Positions 1 through 6,258 of a stretch of DNA of 14,528 nucleotides are shown piece by piece. The stretch spans positions 1 through 14,528 of the forward strand of contig DBXD01000088.1 in NCBI GenBank assembly GCA_002309425.1, given 5' to 3'. A program made the translations under genes and the position numbers. The number at the start of each line of letters is the position of its first letter. Position 1 is the first letter of the stretch. Source of the stretch: Cyanobacteria bacterium UBA1221 (GTDB taxonomy: Bacteria; Cyanobacteriota; Vampirovibrionia; Gastranaerophilales; Gastranaerophilaceae). The notes under the pieces were generated by a model. It was given only the letters and a program-made list of their open reading frames with translations, ran no database searches and was not told the origin of the DNA.

Positions 1-19
1 TAAAGGCTCTTTTTAAAAA

Positions 20-95
20 TGGTGGAGGATGAGAGACTCGAACTCTTAACCCCCTGCGTGCAAAGCAGGTGCTCTACCAATTGAGCTAATCCCCC
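20..95 (-). tRNA. tRNA-Ala, anticodon UGC
   Basis: On the minus strand this 76-nt stretch folds as a complete cloverleaf with an encoded CCA end. Arms in order: acceptor GGGGGAT/ATCCTCC, D arm GCTC/GAGC, anticodon stem CCTGC/GCAGG with loop TTTGCAC (anticodon TGC), a 5-nt variable loop, and T loop TTCGAGT. The G3-U70 wobble, the identity element read by alanyl-tRNA synthetase, is present. The discriminator base is A. The T stem AAGAG/CTCTC carries an A49-C65 mismatch at its outer pair, which is unusual but tolerable. It lies downstream of the small TPR gene on the same strand, with its own likely promoter in the gap. Confidence 0.97.
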
Positions 96-148
96 GAAAG
101 GTTTTATTCTTTTGTCATCCGCACCCCTGTTTGAAAGGGTACTATTAC

Positions 149-176
149 ATTCTACATGCTGATTTTTTTTTGTAAA
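149..176 (-). promoter_or_regulatory. Likely promoter of tRNA-Ala
   Basis: On the minus strand, TTTACA (171-176) and TAGAAT (149-154) are separated by 16 nt, a reasonable sigma-70 type pair. The predicted start lies about 45-50 nt upstream of the mature tRNA 5' end, leaving a short leader for RNase P. No other good pair is seen in the 89-nt gap before the upstream TPR gene. Confidence 0.45.
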
Positions 177-184
177 GTGTTTTT

Positions 185-739
185 TTAATATGTCTTTTTA
201 ACAAGTTCTTTTATATGGTGTTTTACGGCACTTGTAATTATTAAATCGGGTTCTTTTGCAGTAAATTCGTCTAATGTTGTAATAGCTTTTGCTATTTCTC
301 CTTTTTGTTCAAGCAAAAGACCTCTTAAAACGAGTCCCAGAGGATTTGTGTCACTATAAGAATGTTGTATCTGATTATCCGCATACCCAAGCCGATAATA
401 ACATTCTGCAATATTTTGATAATACCTGAAATTCAACGGAAACTGTCTTAACGCCCTTTCAAAACAATCCTGCGCCATTTGGGGGTTATTTAGTTTCATA
501 TAACACTCCCCAAGGTTGTTATAAAATACAGCACTCGCCTGAACGTTCGGGGATAAACTTATTGCAATTTTAAACTCCTGAATTGCCGGATAATAAGACC
601 TCTCACTCTGGTACATCAAGCCCATATTATTATGCGTATAAGCATTTTGCTCGGAATCAATAACATATTCTTCCGCCGGCTTGTAACCAGAAAACAAAAA
701 AGTGCTTATTATTAATGCTGTAATGTATAACTTTTTCAT
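185..739 (-). CDS. Small exported TPR-repeat protein
   Basis: This 184-residue protein has a short Sec-type signal sequence: a Lys pair at residues 2-3, then a hydrophobic core to about residue 18 with no lipobox cysteine. Tetratricopeptide repeats follow at about residues 33-65 and 70-102, with weaker helical repeats from about 105 on. Repeat signatures such as NNLGECY and CFERAL are visible. TPR arrays are protein-protein scaffolds, so this is probably a periplasmic or envelope adaptor; the partner is unknown. It is the last gene of a minus-strand cluster, 27 nt after the MBL-fold hydrolase. The start lacks a strong Shine-Dalgarno site (only GGAT upstream), so translation may depend on coupling. 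The TPR fold is fairly certain; the role is not. Confidence 0.85.
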   Translation of the reverse strand: MKKLYITALIISTFLFSGYKPAEEYVIDSEQNAYTHNNMGLMYQSERSYYPAIQEFKIAISLSPNVQASAVFYNNLGECYMKLNNPQMAQDCFERALRQFPLNFRYYQNIAECYYRLGYADNQIQHSYSDTNPLGLVLRGLLLEQKGEIAKAITTLDEFTAKEPDLIITSAVKHHIKELVKKTY

Positions 740-766
740 AATTTTATCCGTTATTTATTTATATAA

Positions 767-1699
767 TTATAAAAGTTTAATTTCCAACCCTTCGTGAGCA
801 AAAATTGATTTTGAATCAATATTTTTATATTGCTCTTTTAGTTGGTTCAGCTTATTATCGTCATACAGCGGGTCATAGTGGTAAAATACAAGTTGTTTTG
901 CATTAAGTTGTTTTCTGCACTCTATTGCCATGTCAAAAGTTGAATGTCCGTAACCCTGTTTTGGAGAAAATAAATCCAAATAATCCTCTGTTGTGTATTG
1001 AGAATCATGAATTATTAAGTCGCAATCATGTGCAAAATTCGCTAATTTTCTGTCACCGCCGGTGTAACTTTCCTTGTCTGTTGCATATACAAGCGTTTTC
1101 CCTTTATATGCAATTTTGTATATCAACACGCCCTCCTGCGGGTGAGCGTATGAACGGTAGAATGTTATTACAACACTGTTTCGGTAATCTTCCAAATCCT
1201 CTTCCGATTCTATTCTTTTTATGACGGCAGATTTACCTTTCTGAAGAATAATTGCATCTGTTTCATTAATATCGTGGATATTCAGGTTTCCTGCGACATC
1301 TCCCAAATCCAACGGGAAAGATTTTCCAAAAAGCAGCACCGCCAATTCTTCCGCCAAACTTTCGTTATAATTAACATTACCGAAAACATCGACTACCGTT
1401 GAACGTATGTGCAGTGGTCTGAAAAATGTAAACCCCTGTATATGGTCATGATGAATATGCGATAGCAATACCGTTGCATTTACCGGCACCCGCTCCGATG
1501 CATTTTTACCTGATAACAGATATTTTTCGGTAAGCTCGTCACCGAGTTTTACAATACCGGTTCCTGCATCAAGAATAATCAAATGGCCGCCGACATTAAC
1601 TTCCACGCACGAAGTATTTCCGCCGTATTCCATAAAACTTTTATCCACTACAGGATAACTTCCGCGAACACCTCTGAATTTAACTTTAAATTCACTCAT
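767..1699 (-). CDS. MBL-fold metallohydrolase (cyclic-nucleotide phosphodiesterase/PhnP-like group)
   Basis: This 310-residue cytoplasmic protein has no signal peptide. It opens with the RGSYP and YGGNTSC segments typical of this MBL subgroup, then an LDAGTG strand. The metal-binding signature HIHHDH lies at residues 81-86 (H81, H83, D85, H86). Further likely ligands are H186, D208, the HD at 231-232, GH at 251-252 and H274 in the FYHYDP segment, so both metal sites look intact. Relatives hydrolyse phosphodiesters or lactones, and class-II-like cyclic-nucleotide phosphodiesterases are one possibility; the substrate cannot be read from sequence. It sits 12 nt after the calcineurin-like phosphoesterase gene. 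A GAGGA ribosome-binding site 6-7 nt before the ATG supports the start. Confidence 0.88.
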   Translation of the reverse strand: MSEFKVKFRGVRGSYPVVDKSFMEYGGNTSCVEVNVGGHLIILDAGTGIVKLGDELTEKYLLSGKNASERVPVNATVLLSHIHHDHIQGFTFFRPLHIRSTVVDVFGNVNYNESLAEELAVLLFGKSFPLDLGDVAGNLNIHDINETDAIILQKGKSAVIKRIESEEDLEDYRNSVVITFYRSYAHPQEGVLIYKIAYKGKTLVYATDKESYTGGDRKLANFAHDCDLIIHDSQYTTEDYLDLFSPKQGYGHSTFDMAIECRKQLNAKQLVFYHYDPLYDDNKLNQLKEQYKNIDSKSIFAHEGLEIKLL

Positions 1700-1711
1700 A
1701 TTAATTCCTCA

Positions 1712-2716
1712 TTATTTTCTCTTCTTTATTTCATATATACCGTTTTGGTCTTTTTCCCCTCCTGTATATAAGTTAGAGGAAAATACCATCATTTTTGCCA
1801 GACTTCTTATATTTGCATCTTTTATCTCTTTTAACTGTATATCAAAAACGACTTTTCTTTTTTCATTTTTAACTGTTATTATGCGGAATGCATTAGGATA
1901 AGAAACCAGTGACGGCGAACTGACATACAAAACATTCTCATGCTGTGTAATTTTATTTGCATGATAATGTCCCTGAAATACTGCTATCGGATTTTTATAA
2001 CTTTCCAAAAGTGCCTGTATCTCTCCTGCATTAAGCAATCTATGCCCCGCGCTCGGAAACGGTTCTACAACAGGAACATGCATAAATATCAGGACTATAT
2101 CTTTTTTGGAATTATCCAACTCATCTTTAAGCCATTTAACCTGCTCCGCAGGTATCTCTCCGTTAGATGTTACTCTTGTATCAATAATAGAATCCAGGCC
2201 TATAACCTTATATCCCTTTTTTGGAACGAAAGAATAATAAGGCTTTTCCGCCGCAAAATTTTTATTATGCTCTTTTAAAATTTCAAGGTATAAATTTTTG
2301 GTCAAATATCCACCAACACAAGGGTCATGATTGCCAAACACAAAATACCATGGGTATTTCAATTTATCAACGTGAGTAAGAGCCGCCTGCAACTCTTTTT
2401 CATACGGTTTATCAATCAAATCTCCCGTAAACATAACAAAACTCACATCGGGTATTTCGTTTATCTGACTTATTACATCATCCAGCAGTTTCGGAGATTC
2501 TGCCGTAAGTTTAAAAGAAGTATTAACATTTGCTGTTGAAAAATGAGCATCAGAAATTTGCGCAAATTTTAAATCACTTGCACAGCAATATTCATAACCG
2601 CAGACCATCAAACAAGCGAGCAAAAGCGTAAAAAAACCGCTAACCAGACGTGAAAAAAACGTTGGTTCACTTTTTCTGTTTTTCATGCTTTTTAGTTTTT
2701 TCCTGCTTGTCTTCAT
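1712..2716 (-). CDS. Exported calcineurin-like metallophosphoesterase (CpdA-like)
   Basis: The protein has up to 334 residues. A basic N-terminus and a hydrophobic stretch at about residues 24-40 look like a signal peptide or anchor, followed by the metallophosphoesterase core. All metal motifs are present: DAH at 56-58, GDL at 98-100, GNHD at 128-131, H213, and GHYH at 249-252. The family cleaves phosphomonoesters or diesters with a dinuclear metal centre; CpdA (cAMP phosphodiesterase) is the familiar relative, but the exported location suggests a cell-envelope or external substrate. The gene overlaps the upstream TPR gene by 50 nt if it starts at 2716, or by 20 nt if it starts at the in-frame ATG at 2686. 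The 2686 start gives a more usual signal peptide. Neither start has a well-placed Shine-Dalgarno site. Overlap implies translational coupling. Confidence 0.87.
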   Translation of the reverse strand: MKTSRKKLKSMKNRKSEPTFFSRLVSGFFTLLLACLMVCGYEYCCASDLKFAQISDAHFSTANVNTSFKLTAESPKLLDDVISQINEIPDVSFVMFTGDLIDKPYEKELQAALTHVDKLKYPWYFVFGNHDPCVGGYLTKNLYLEILKEHNKNFAAEKPYYSFVPKKGYKVIGLDSIIDTRVTSNGEIPAEQVKWLKDELDNSKKDIVLIFMHVPVVEPFPSAGHRLLNAGEIQALLESYKNPIAVFQGHYHANKITQHENVLYVSSPSLVSYPNAFRIITVKNEKRKVVFDIQLKEIKDANIRSLAKMMVFSSNLYTGGEKDQNGIYEIKKRK

Positions 2717-3668
2717 ATATCTGTTTTACTTCTTCCCGTTCCTCATCTTGCAACTTTTGCGCATTATAATTTTTTATAAGATCTCTTGTTTCATTATACT
2801 TCTGTTTTAATTCAATATCATCATCAGATAGGAGGATTGCTTTATCCAAATTCAACATAGCATTGCTGTATTCCTTCTGTCCGAGATAACTTAACCCTAA
2901 ATACTTAAAAACATCAGAAGTTTGAACTTCTTCGGCAACTTTAGACAAAATATTTATTGCTCTCGAATAATTTCCTTTTTTATAAAGTATTATTCCGTGG
3001 ATAAACTGATATTCAATATCATCATTAAGCGCAATAGCCGTTACAATTTCCGTTTCCGCATCATTTAACCGGTTCATATTCATATATGCTTTTGCCCTTA
3101 TTGCGTATGCAACATCACATTGCTGGTTCTGGTACAAAAACCTTTTTATCGGCTCATGTACAGATTCGTAATCTCCTAATTCATAATAGCAAATTGCAAT
3201 CGCCAAAAGCGCCTGAGTAAAAGACGGCTGCATTCTGTAAGCCTGAAAATAAGCTTCAACCGCAGGTTTGTAATTTTTAGTTTCTCTGTAATAGTCGCCA
3301 AGATAACCGTAAACCCAAAAATTGCCTGTTTTGGCTGCTTCGGATAATACGTTACCCATATTTATACGGTCACCTATCTTTTTATAAGTCAGGGCTTTGT
3401 CAATATCTTTATTATAACCCGCCATAAATGAGCGTTGGTCTTTAGTTCCGAGTTGATACAAAAGTTTTTTTAACTTTGGGACTTCTTTATCCTGCGGTAC
3501 AATTTGCATAATTCTGTCCAGATACTTTACGGCATCAGCATAATCACCAAGCAGACAATCATTTGAAATTATATCCATATAATCGTCTATAATTTCCTGA
3601 TTTACCGCAAAAGCAGGTGTCAAGAACCCCGTAATCACCATAACAGATAAAATAACCAATTTTTTCAT
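2667..3668 (-). CDS. Exported TPR-repeat protein with charged C-terminal helix
   Basis: This 333-residue protein begins with a clean Sec signal peptide (Lys pair, hydrophobic core, PAFA ending at about residue 21). The rest is nearly all alpha-helical TPR units, for example YLGDYYRETKNYKPAVEAY, YYELGDYES, YKKGNYSRAI and YLGLSYLGQKEYSNAML. The last roughly 30 residues are a highly charged Glu/Lys helix, probably a short coiled coil. It is likely a periplasmic scaffold protein. It heads a tight group with the phosphoesterase (overlapping), the MBL hydrolase and the small TPR protein. A TGGTATAAT extended -10 lies in the 21-nt gap just before the ATG and there is no Shine-Dalgarno site, which suggests a leaderless mRNA. 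The partner is unknown. Confidence 0.88.
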   Translation of the reverse strand: MKKLVILSVMVITGFLTPAFAVNQEIIDDYMDIISNDCLLGDYADAVKYLDRIMQIVPQDKEVPKLKKLLYQLGTKDQRSFMAGYNKDIDKALTYKKIGDRINMGNVLSEAAKTGNFWVYGYLGDYYRETKNYKPAVEAYFQAYRMQPSFTQALLAIAICYYELGDYESVHEPIKRFLYQNQQCDVAYAIRAKAYMNMNRLNDAETEIVTAIALNDDIEYQFIHGIILYKKGNYSRAINILSKVAEEVQTSDVFKYLGLSYLGQKEYSNAMLNLDKAILLSDDDIELKQKYNETRDLIKNYNAQKLQDEEREEVKQIYEDKQEKTKKHEKQKK

Positions 3669-3674
3669 AACAGC

Positions 3675-3683
3675 ATTATACCA
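3675..3683 (-). promoter_or_regulatory. Extended -10 promoter, leaderless start for the TPR gene
   Basis: On the minus strand TGG plus TATAAT ends 6 nt before the ATG at 3668. There is no good -35, but the TG extension can compensate. A transcription start 6-7 nt downstream of TATAAT falls on the start codon. This promoter would let the TPR-phosphoesterase-MBL-TPR group be transcribed separately from the coiled-coil gene upstream. Confidence 0.6.
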
Positions 3684-3689
3684 CGAATT

Positions 3690-4358
3690 TTATTTTTTTA
3701 TCATAGATTTGTTAATCTGTGCACGGATTTTATGCGCACGATACAGATATTCCGTCAATTTTTGATAATTTTGTGCGGTTTCACCGTACGGAGTTTTCAT
3801 TTTTAAAAGTTCGTCCACATTTTTATTGATTGTGTCAAGTGTTTCCAAAGAATCTCCTATTGCAACAATAGATCTGAATTTTTTTGATAATCTCGCAAGA
3901 ATGTATCTTTTTATAAACCTTTTTATAGCGTTTATTACGGGCATTTTTCTTCGCCGTACACCCGTTACCGCATCATTTATTCCGCCTGAAATCTTTGAGG
4001 ATATATTTTGAGAGGAATACTCTTTATACAAATCTCTGAGTTCCTTGCTCAGACGGCTTTTCCTTGCTCTGAGATTAAATAACTCCTGCTGGCTTCCTAT
4101 TGTTTCGGCAGCTTTTATTTTTGCATTAATATCTTTTAGAACTTTTTCTTTTTCTTCTATTCTGTATTCAAGTTTTAAAGATTCATCTTTAACATTAAGA
4201 TAAACTTTTTCTTCAAGAATATTTGAATCCAAATCATTCAGCCGCTGGGGATTTGTTGAAAAATCAGACAGCGAAACAGACTGCTGAGGGGTTAAAAACC
4301 AGTTATTCTCAGCACCTTTTAATTTTGAAAATGGATTTTGGTTTTCTTGTTTGGCCAT
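3690..4358 (-). CDS. Uncharacterised coiled-coil protein
   Basis: I do not recognise this 222-residue protein. It has no signal peptide and no convincing membrane segment. The first 45 residues are polar and probably unstructured (Gln, Asn, Ser, Pro). Residues about 50-118 form a strongly charged heptad-like helix (rich in Glu, Lys, Leu, Arg), likely a coiled coil. A basic segment follows at about 134-165 (RRRK, then KRFIKRYILARLSKKFRS), then a second helical region to the C-terminus. The basic amphipathic part could contact membrane or nucleic acid, which is speculation. It lies between the TIGR02757 gene and the exported TPR gene, and a TAAAAT hexamer sits 6 nt before its ATG. Codon use matches its neighbours, so it looks like a real gene. 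Confidence 0.72.
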   Translation of the reverse strand: MAKQENQNPFSKLKGAENNWFLTPQQSVSLSDFSTNPQRLNDLDSNILEEKVYLNVKDESLKLEYRIEEKEKVLKDINAKIKAAETIGSQQELFNLRARKSRLSKELRDLYKEYSSQNISSKISGGINDAVTGVRRRKMPVINAIKRFIKRYILARLSKKFRSIVAIGDSLETLDTINKNVDELLKMKTPYGETAQNYQKLTEYLYRAHKIRAQINKSMIKK

Positions 4359-4364
4359 ACAAAT

Positions 4365-4370
4365 ATTTTA
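4365..4370 (-). promoter_or_regulatory. -10 hexamer for leaderless start of the coiled-coil gene
   Basis: TAAAAT on the minus strand ends exactly 6 nt before the ATG at 4358. Upstream is A/T-rich with no clear -35 (only an A-run at the right distance), and no Shine-Dalgarno site precedes the ATG. The 78-nt gap to the TIGR02757 gene contains little else. Alone it is weak evidence in AT-rich DNA; it gains weight from the identical spacing at three other genes in the window. Confidence 0.45.
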
Positions 4371-4436
4371 AAATACAAACAAAAAATTTTTTTCCACTAA
4401 AAAGTGTAAAATGTTACAAATTGCAAAGGTTTTCAT

Positions 4437-5192
4437 TTATTTTTGGGAAACACCGTACCCGAATGTTGCAAAATCATACTTTACGGGGTCAATATTATCA
4501 AATTTTTTAAGACAATCCGTTAGTTCCACAACAGCTTTAAAGTCATTTGAATTACGCTTTAACAACCCCATTTCTCTTGAAACCCTTGCAACATGAACAT
4601 CAAGCGGAATCAGCAATTCCGATACAGGAATAAAATCCCATAAACCAAAATCAACAGGCGGTTTTCTTACCATCCATCTGAGATACATATTCATTCTTTT
4701 CATCGCTCCGTCGTTATCGGGATTAGGTATCATAAAATAAAACCCCTGTCCTGCGTTATCTTTTACCCTTGAATAAAAATAATCCGTTACGGTTTTAAAA
4801 AACAACGTATCTCTGAGCGTTCCGGTATTTTCCCACGCATATTTGAACAGCTCTTCCAACCCGCCGTCACTAGAATACAACGTCTTCATTACTTCAAATA
4901 CGGCATTAAAATCCTCTGTTCTTCCAAATCTGTAATTAAAATCGCCCAGAACCCCGACTTCAAAATTTAATACAAAATTCAACGGTTCAAACTGTGCTAT
5001 TTCAAACAAATTTTCCAGTTTCTTTATAAATACTTTTCTGGAGCCGTAAGCAACTAAAGACGCTATAAAACCCGCAATTTCTATATCTTTTTTGTTTTTA
5101 AACCTGTGCGGGAATTGCACCGGATCGGATTCTATAAAATACTCTTTTTCATATTTTTCGACTAATCTATCCAACTCAATTTTTGTAATCAT
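4437..5192 (-). CDS. TIGR02757 (DUF2400) family protein
   Basis: This 251-residue protein has the hallmark C-terminal block of the family, IPLDVHVARVSREMGLL, with FATFGYGVS near the end. The N-terminal half has the usual IAGFIASLVAYGSRKVF segment. Length fits the family (about 230-260). The fold is distantly related to helix-hairpin-helix DNA glycosylases, but no biochemical function is established that I know of. It is cytoplasmic, with no signal peptide. Its ATG is preceded by TATAAT at a 6-nt distance with no Shine-Dalgarno site, so it is probably translated from a leaderless mRNA. It is the first gene of the left-hand minus-strand block and faces the structured intergenic region. Confidence 0.88.
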   Translation of the reverse strand: MITKIELDRLVEKYEKEYFIESDPVQFPHRFKNKKDIEIAGFIASLVAYGSRKVFIKKLENLFEIAQFEPLNFVLNFEVGVLGDFNYRFGRTEDFNAVFEVMKTLYSSDGGLEELFKYAWENTGTLRDTLFFKTVTDYFYSRVKDNAGQGFYFMIPNPDNDGAMKRMNMYLRWMVRKPPVDFGLWDFIPVSELLIPLDVHVARVSREMGLLKRNSNDFKAVVELTDCLKKFDNIDPVKYDFATFGYGVSQK

Positions 5193-5198
5193 GACTAA

Positions 5199-5204
5199 AT
5201 TATA
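5199..5204 (-). promoter_or_regulatory. -10 hexamer for leaderless start of the TIGR02757 gene
   Basis: A perfect TATAAT on the minus strand ends 6 nt before the ATG at 5192. The -35 region is weak: TGTAAA at 18 nt upstream matches the consensus at half its positions. No Shine-Dalgarno sequence lies between the hexamer and the ATG. The predicted transcription start coincides with the start codon. Confidence 0.55.
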
Positions 5205-5403
5205 CTACTTTTAAAAAAATTTTTTACATAACTTAACACTTTATTAAATCATGAAAAACCATGCCATGAGCATGATTGCATGCTGCTTATTAGTTTAAAG
5301 CATGTGACAGCACATGATATGGGCTGATTGACAGCTTGATAACCCGTACAAGCAGACTATTTCTGGCTTTTGTTACAAATGTTCACATACACATGTATCG
5401 CTA

Positions 5404-5432
5404 TTGAAAAAATTTATCCCTTTACATATCAT
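5404..5432 (+). promoter_or_regulatory. Promoter for the structured leader and cysteine-rich gene
   Basis: TTGAAA (5404-5409) and TATCAT (5427-5432) are separated by exactly 17 nt, each with one mismatch to consensus. The predicted start is at about 5439, which gives a leader of about 90-110 nt before the cysteine-rich reading frame. Confidence 0.6.
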
Positions 5433-5439
5433 AAAAATA

Positions 5440-5532
5440 TCGAGAGGGCATGGTGCCCGTGGGGACAGAATTCCGACAGAAAAACCGTCAGGAATTTTGG
5501 GATATGGGTAGATAATTTGGAGATAGTATAAA
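5440..5532 (+). promoter_or_regulatory. Structured 5' leader RNA, family not recognised
   Basis: Two stable stem-loops follow the predicted transcription start: GGGCA/TGCCC with a 3-nt loop (5446-5458), and a longer stem at 5467-5498 in which AATTCC pairs with GGAATT and GAC with GTC across a single bulged A, around an A-rich 9-nt loop. The second is not followed by a U-run, so it is not a normal terminator. The AUGG segment in the first hairpin recalls a fluoride riboswitch, but the rest of that motif is missing. A GGAGA Shine-Dalgarno-like site (5519-5523) follows. This could be a cis-regulatory element or part of a standalone RNA; I cannot name the family. Confidence 0.4.
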
Positions 5533-5760
5533 TTGTTTAGAAGTAGAGATATGGGAAGGGCTGTTGCTGTAAGGAGATGGACCACTACGGCACTTGAATG
5601 TTATAAAAGAGGCTGCAACTGTGAAGGTTGTTTTTATAAAGATTTTTTCAGCGGTTCATCACAAAAATGCCAGATGAAAGCATCCGTTCTTGAACTTGTA
5701 AGAGTAATCGGCACACCTAATGTTGAATTGCAGCAGTTTTTAATTGAAGAAGAAGTTTAA
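5533..5760 (+). CDS. Small cysteine-rich protein, possible metal or Fe-S binder
   Basis: This 75-residue reading frame has five cysteines, C23, C28, C30, C33 and C46, in the pattern C-x4-C-x-C-x2-C-x12-C, followed by a Leu/Val-rich helix (about 50-58) ending in Gly-Thr-Pro. The spacing suggests a zinc site or Fe-S cluster, but I cannot assign a function. The start used is TTG at 5533, with GGAGA 9 nt upstream; the in-frame ATG at 5551 gives a 69-residue protein and keeps every cysteine, so either may be used. An upstream promoter and structured leader support expression. It lies 136 nt before hpf on the same strand. The non-random cysteine pattern makes it a likely real gene despite its size. 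Confidence 0.7.
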   Translation: MFRSRDMGRAVAVRRWTTTALECYKRGCNCEGCFYKDFFSGSSQKCQMKASVLELVRVIGTPNVELQQFLIEEEV

Positions 5761-5796
5761 GACTTTGGCCTGTTTATATACATAAAGTCATACTGT

Positions 5797-5832
5797 TTTG
5801 TACGGGAATATTTGTGTACAAATCTTAATTTT
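5797..5832 (+). terminator. Weak terminator-like hairpin after the cysteine-rich gene
   Basis: TTTGTAC (5797-5803) and GTACAAA (5816-5822) form a 7-bp stem with a 12-nt loop, followed by the U-rich TCTTAATTTT. The stem is AT-rich, so termination would be inefficient. A second loose pair, GACTTT and AAAGTC (5761-5766 and 5784-5789), lies just upstream. It sits between the cysteine-rich gene and the hpf promoter, where a terminator would be expected. Confidence 0.3.
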
Positions 5833-5836
5833 CCCC

Positions 5837-5865
5837 TTTAAATTTTTGGGCAGTTATGTTATACT
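5837..5865 (+). promoter_or_regulatory. Promoter of hpf
   Basis: TTTAAA (5837-5842) and TATACT (5860-5865) are 17 nt apart, and TGT directly before the -10 gives an extended -10. The predicted start is at about 5872, leaving a short leader that carries a strong GGAGG site (5887-5891) 5 nt before the hpf ATG. Unlike several genes in this window, hpf therefore has a conventional leader. Confidence 0.6.
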
Positions 5866-5896
5866 GGCATGGCACTATTTTAACACGGAGGTATAA

Positions 5897-6256
5897 ATGC
5901 ATATTCACGTAAACGGAAGAAATATTGAAATTACCGATGCTATCAAAGCTTATGTTAAAGAAAAAATCGGTAAAGTAGTTAATCATTATGACCAGATTCA
6001 GGCAATTGACGTAGTGTTATCAGTAATCAAAAATCCTTCGGCAACAGGTAAGCACGTTGCTGAGGTAAGCTGCAAAATGAGTACAGGTGTTGTAAGATGC
6101 GAAGAAGCAGCTGATTCTATGTACGAAAGTATTGACTTGCTTGCTGATAAATTAATCAGACAGGTAAACAAATTTAAAGACAAATCTTTAGGTTCGGACA
6201 AAACTTCTATCAGAACAGATGTTAAGGAAGAAGTTGCGCCTGCAGTAGAAGAATAA
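5897..6256 (+). CDS. hpf: Ribosome hibernation promoting factor, short form
   Basis: This 119-residue protein is of the HPF/RaiA (YfiA) family. It binds the decoding region of the 30S subunit and shuts down idle ribosomes in starvation or stationary phase. Residues 1-95 form the single beta-alpha-beta-beta-beta-alpha domain, with the family's opening HVNGRNIEITDAIKAYVKEKI and the EEAADSMYESIDLLADKLIRQ helix. The last 25 residues are an acidic low-complexity tail. The long-form dimerisation domain (total about 180 residues) is absent, so it would act like the short factors. GGAGG lies 5 nt before the ATG, with its own extended -10 promoter. The GT2 gene begins 2 nt after its stop, so the two are co-transcribed. 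Confidence 0.95.
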   Translation: MHIHVNGRNIEITDAIKAYVKEKIGKVVNHYDQIQAIDVVLSVIKNPSATGKHVAEVSCKMSTGVVRCEEAADSMYESIDLLADKLIRQVNKFKDKSLGSDKTSIRTDVKEEVAPAVEE

Positions 6257-6258
6257 AA

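Larger units (their letters stand above)
5193..5532. other. 340-bp divergent intergenic region with hairpins and CATG cluster
   Basis: There is no credible gene on either strand here; a minus-strand reading frame at 5373-5585 lacks any family signature. Nearest the left gene are the TIGR02757 promoter elements. Positions 5247-5316 hold seven CATG tetranucleotides and two inverted repeats: AATCATG/CATGATT (5247-5253 and 5271-5277) and CATGTG/CACATG with a 4-nt loop (5301-5316). A perfect TTGACA occurs at 5328-5333 but no -10 follows at a usable distance. From 5404 on there is a plus-strand promoter and a hairpin-rich leader, listed separately. A small RNA gene or an operator region is possible. 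Confidence 0.6.

Noticed and set aside
4375..4400. Possible terminator (CACT/AGTG with an A-then-T run) between the TIGR02757 and coiled-coil genes
   Set aside because: The stem is only 4 bp and the A/T run is a loopless palindrome; the signal is too weak to call.
5328..5356. Promoter from the perfect TTGACA at 5328-5333
   Set aside because: No recognisable -10 lies 15-19 nt downstream; the first AT-rich candidate is at 23 nt.
5446..5500. Fluoride riboswitch (GGGCATGGTGCCC resembles its first stem and AUGG element)
   Set aside because: The downstream conserved elements of that motif are absent, and no fluoride exporter or related gene follows.
5373..5585. 70-residue minus-strand reading frame
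   Set aside because: No domain or signal peptide, it overlaps the cysteine-rich gene and the structured leader, and it has no supporting start site.
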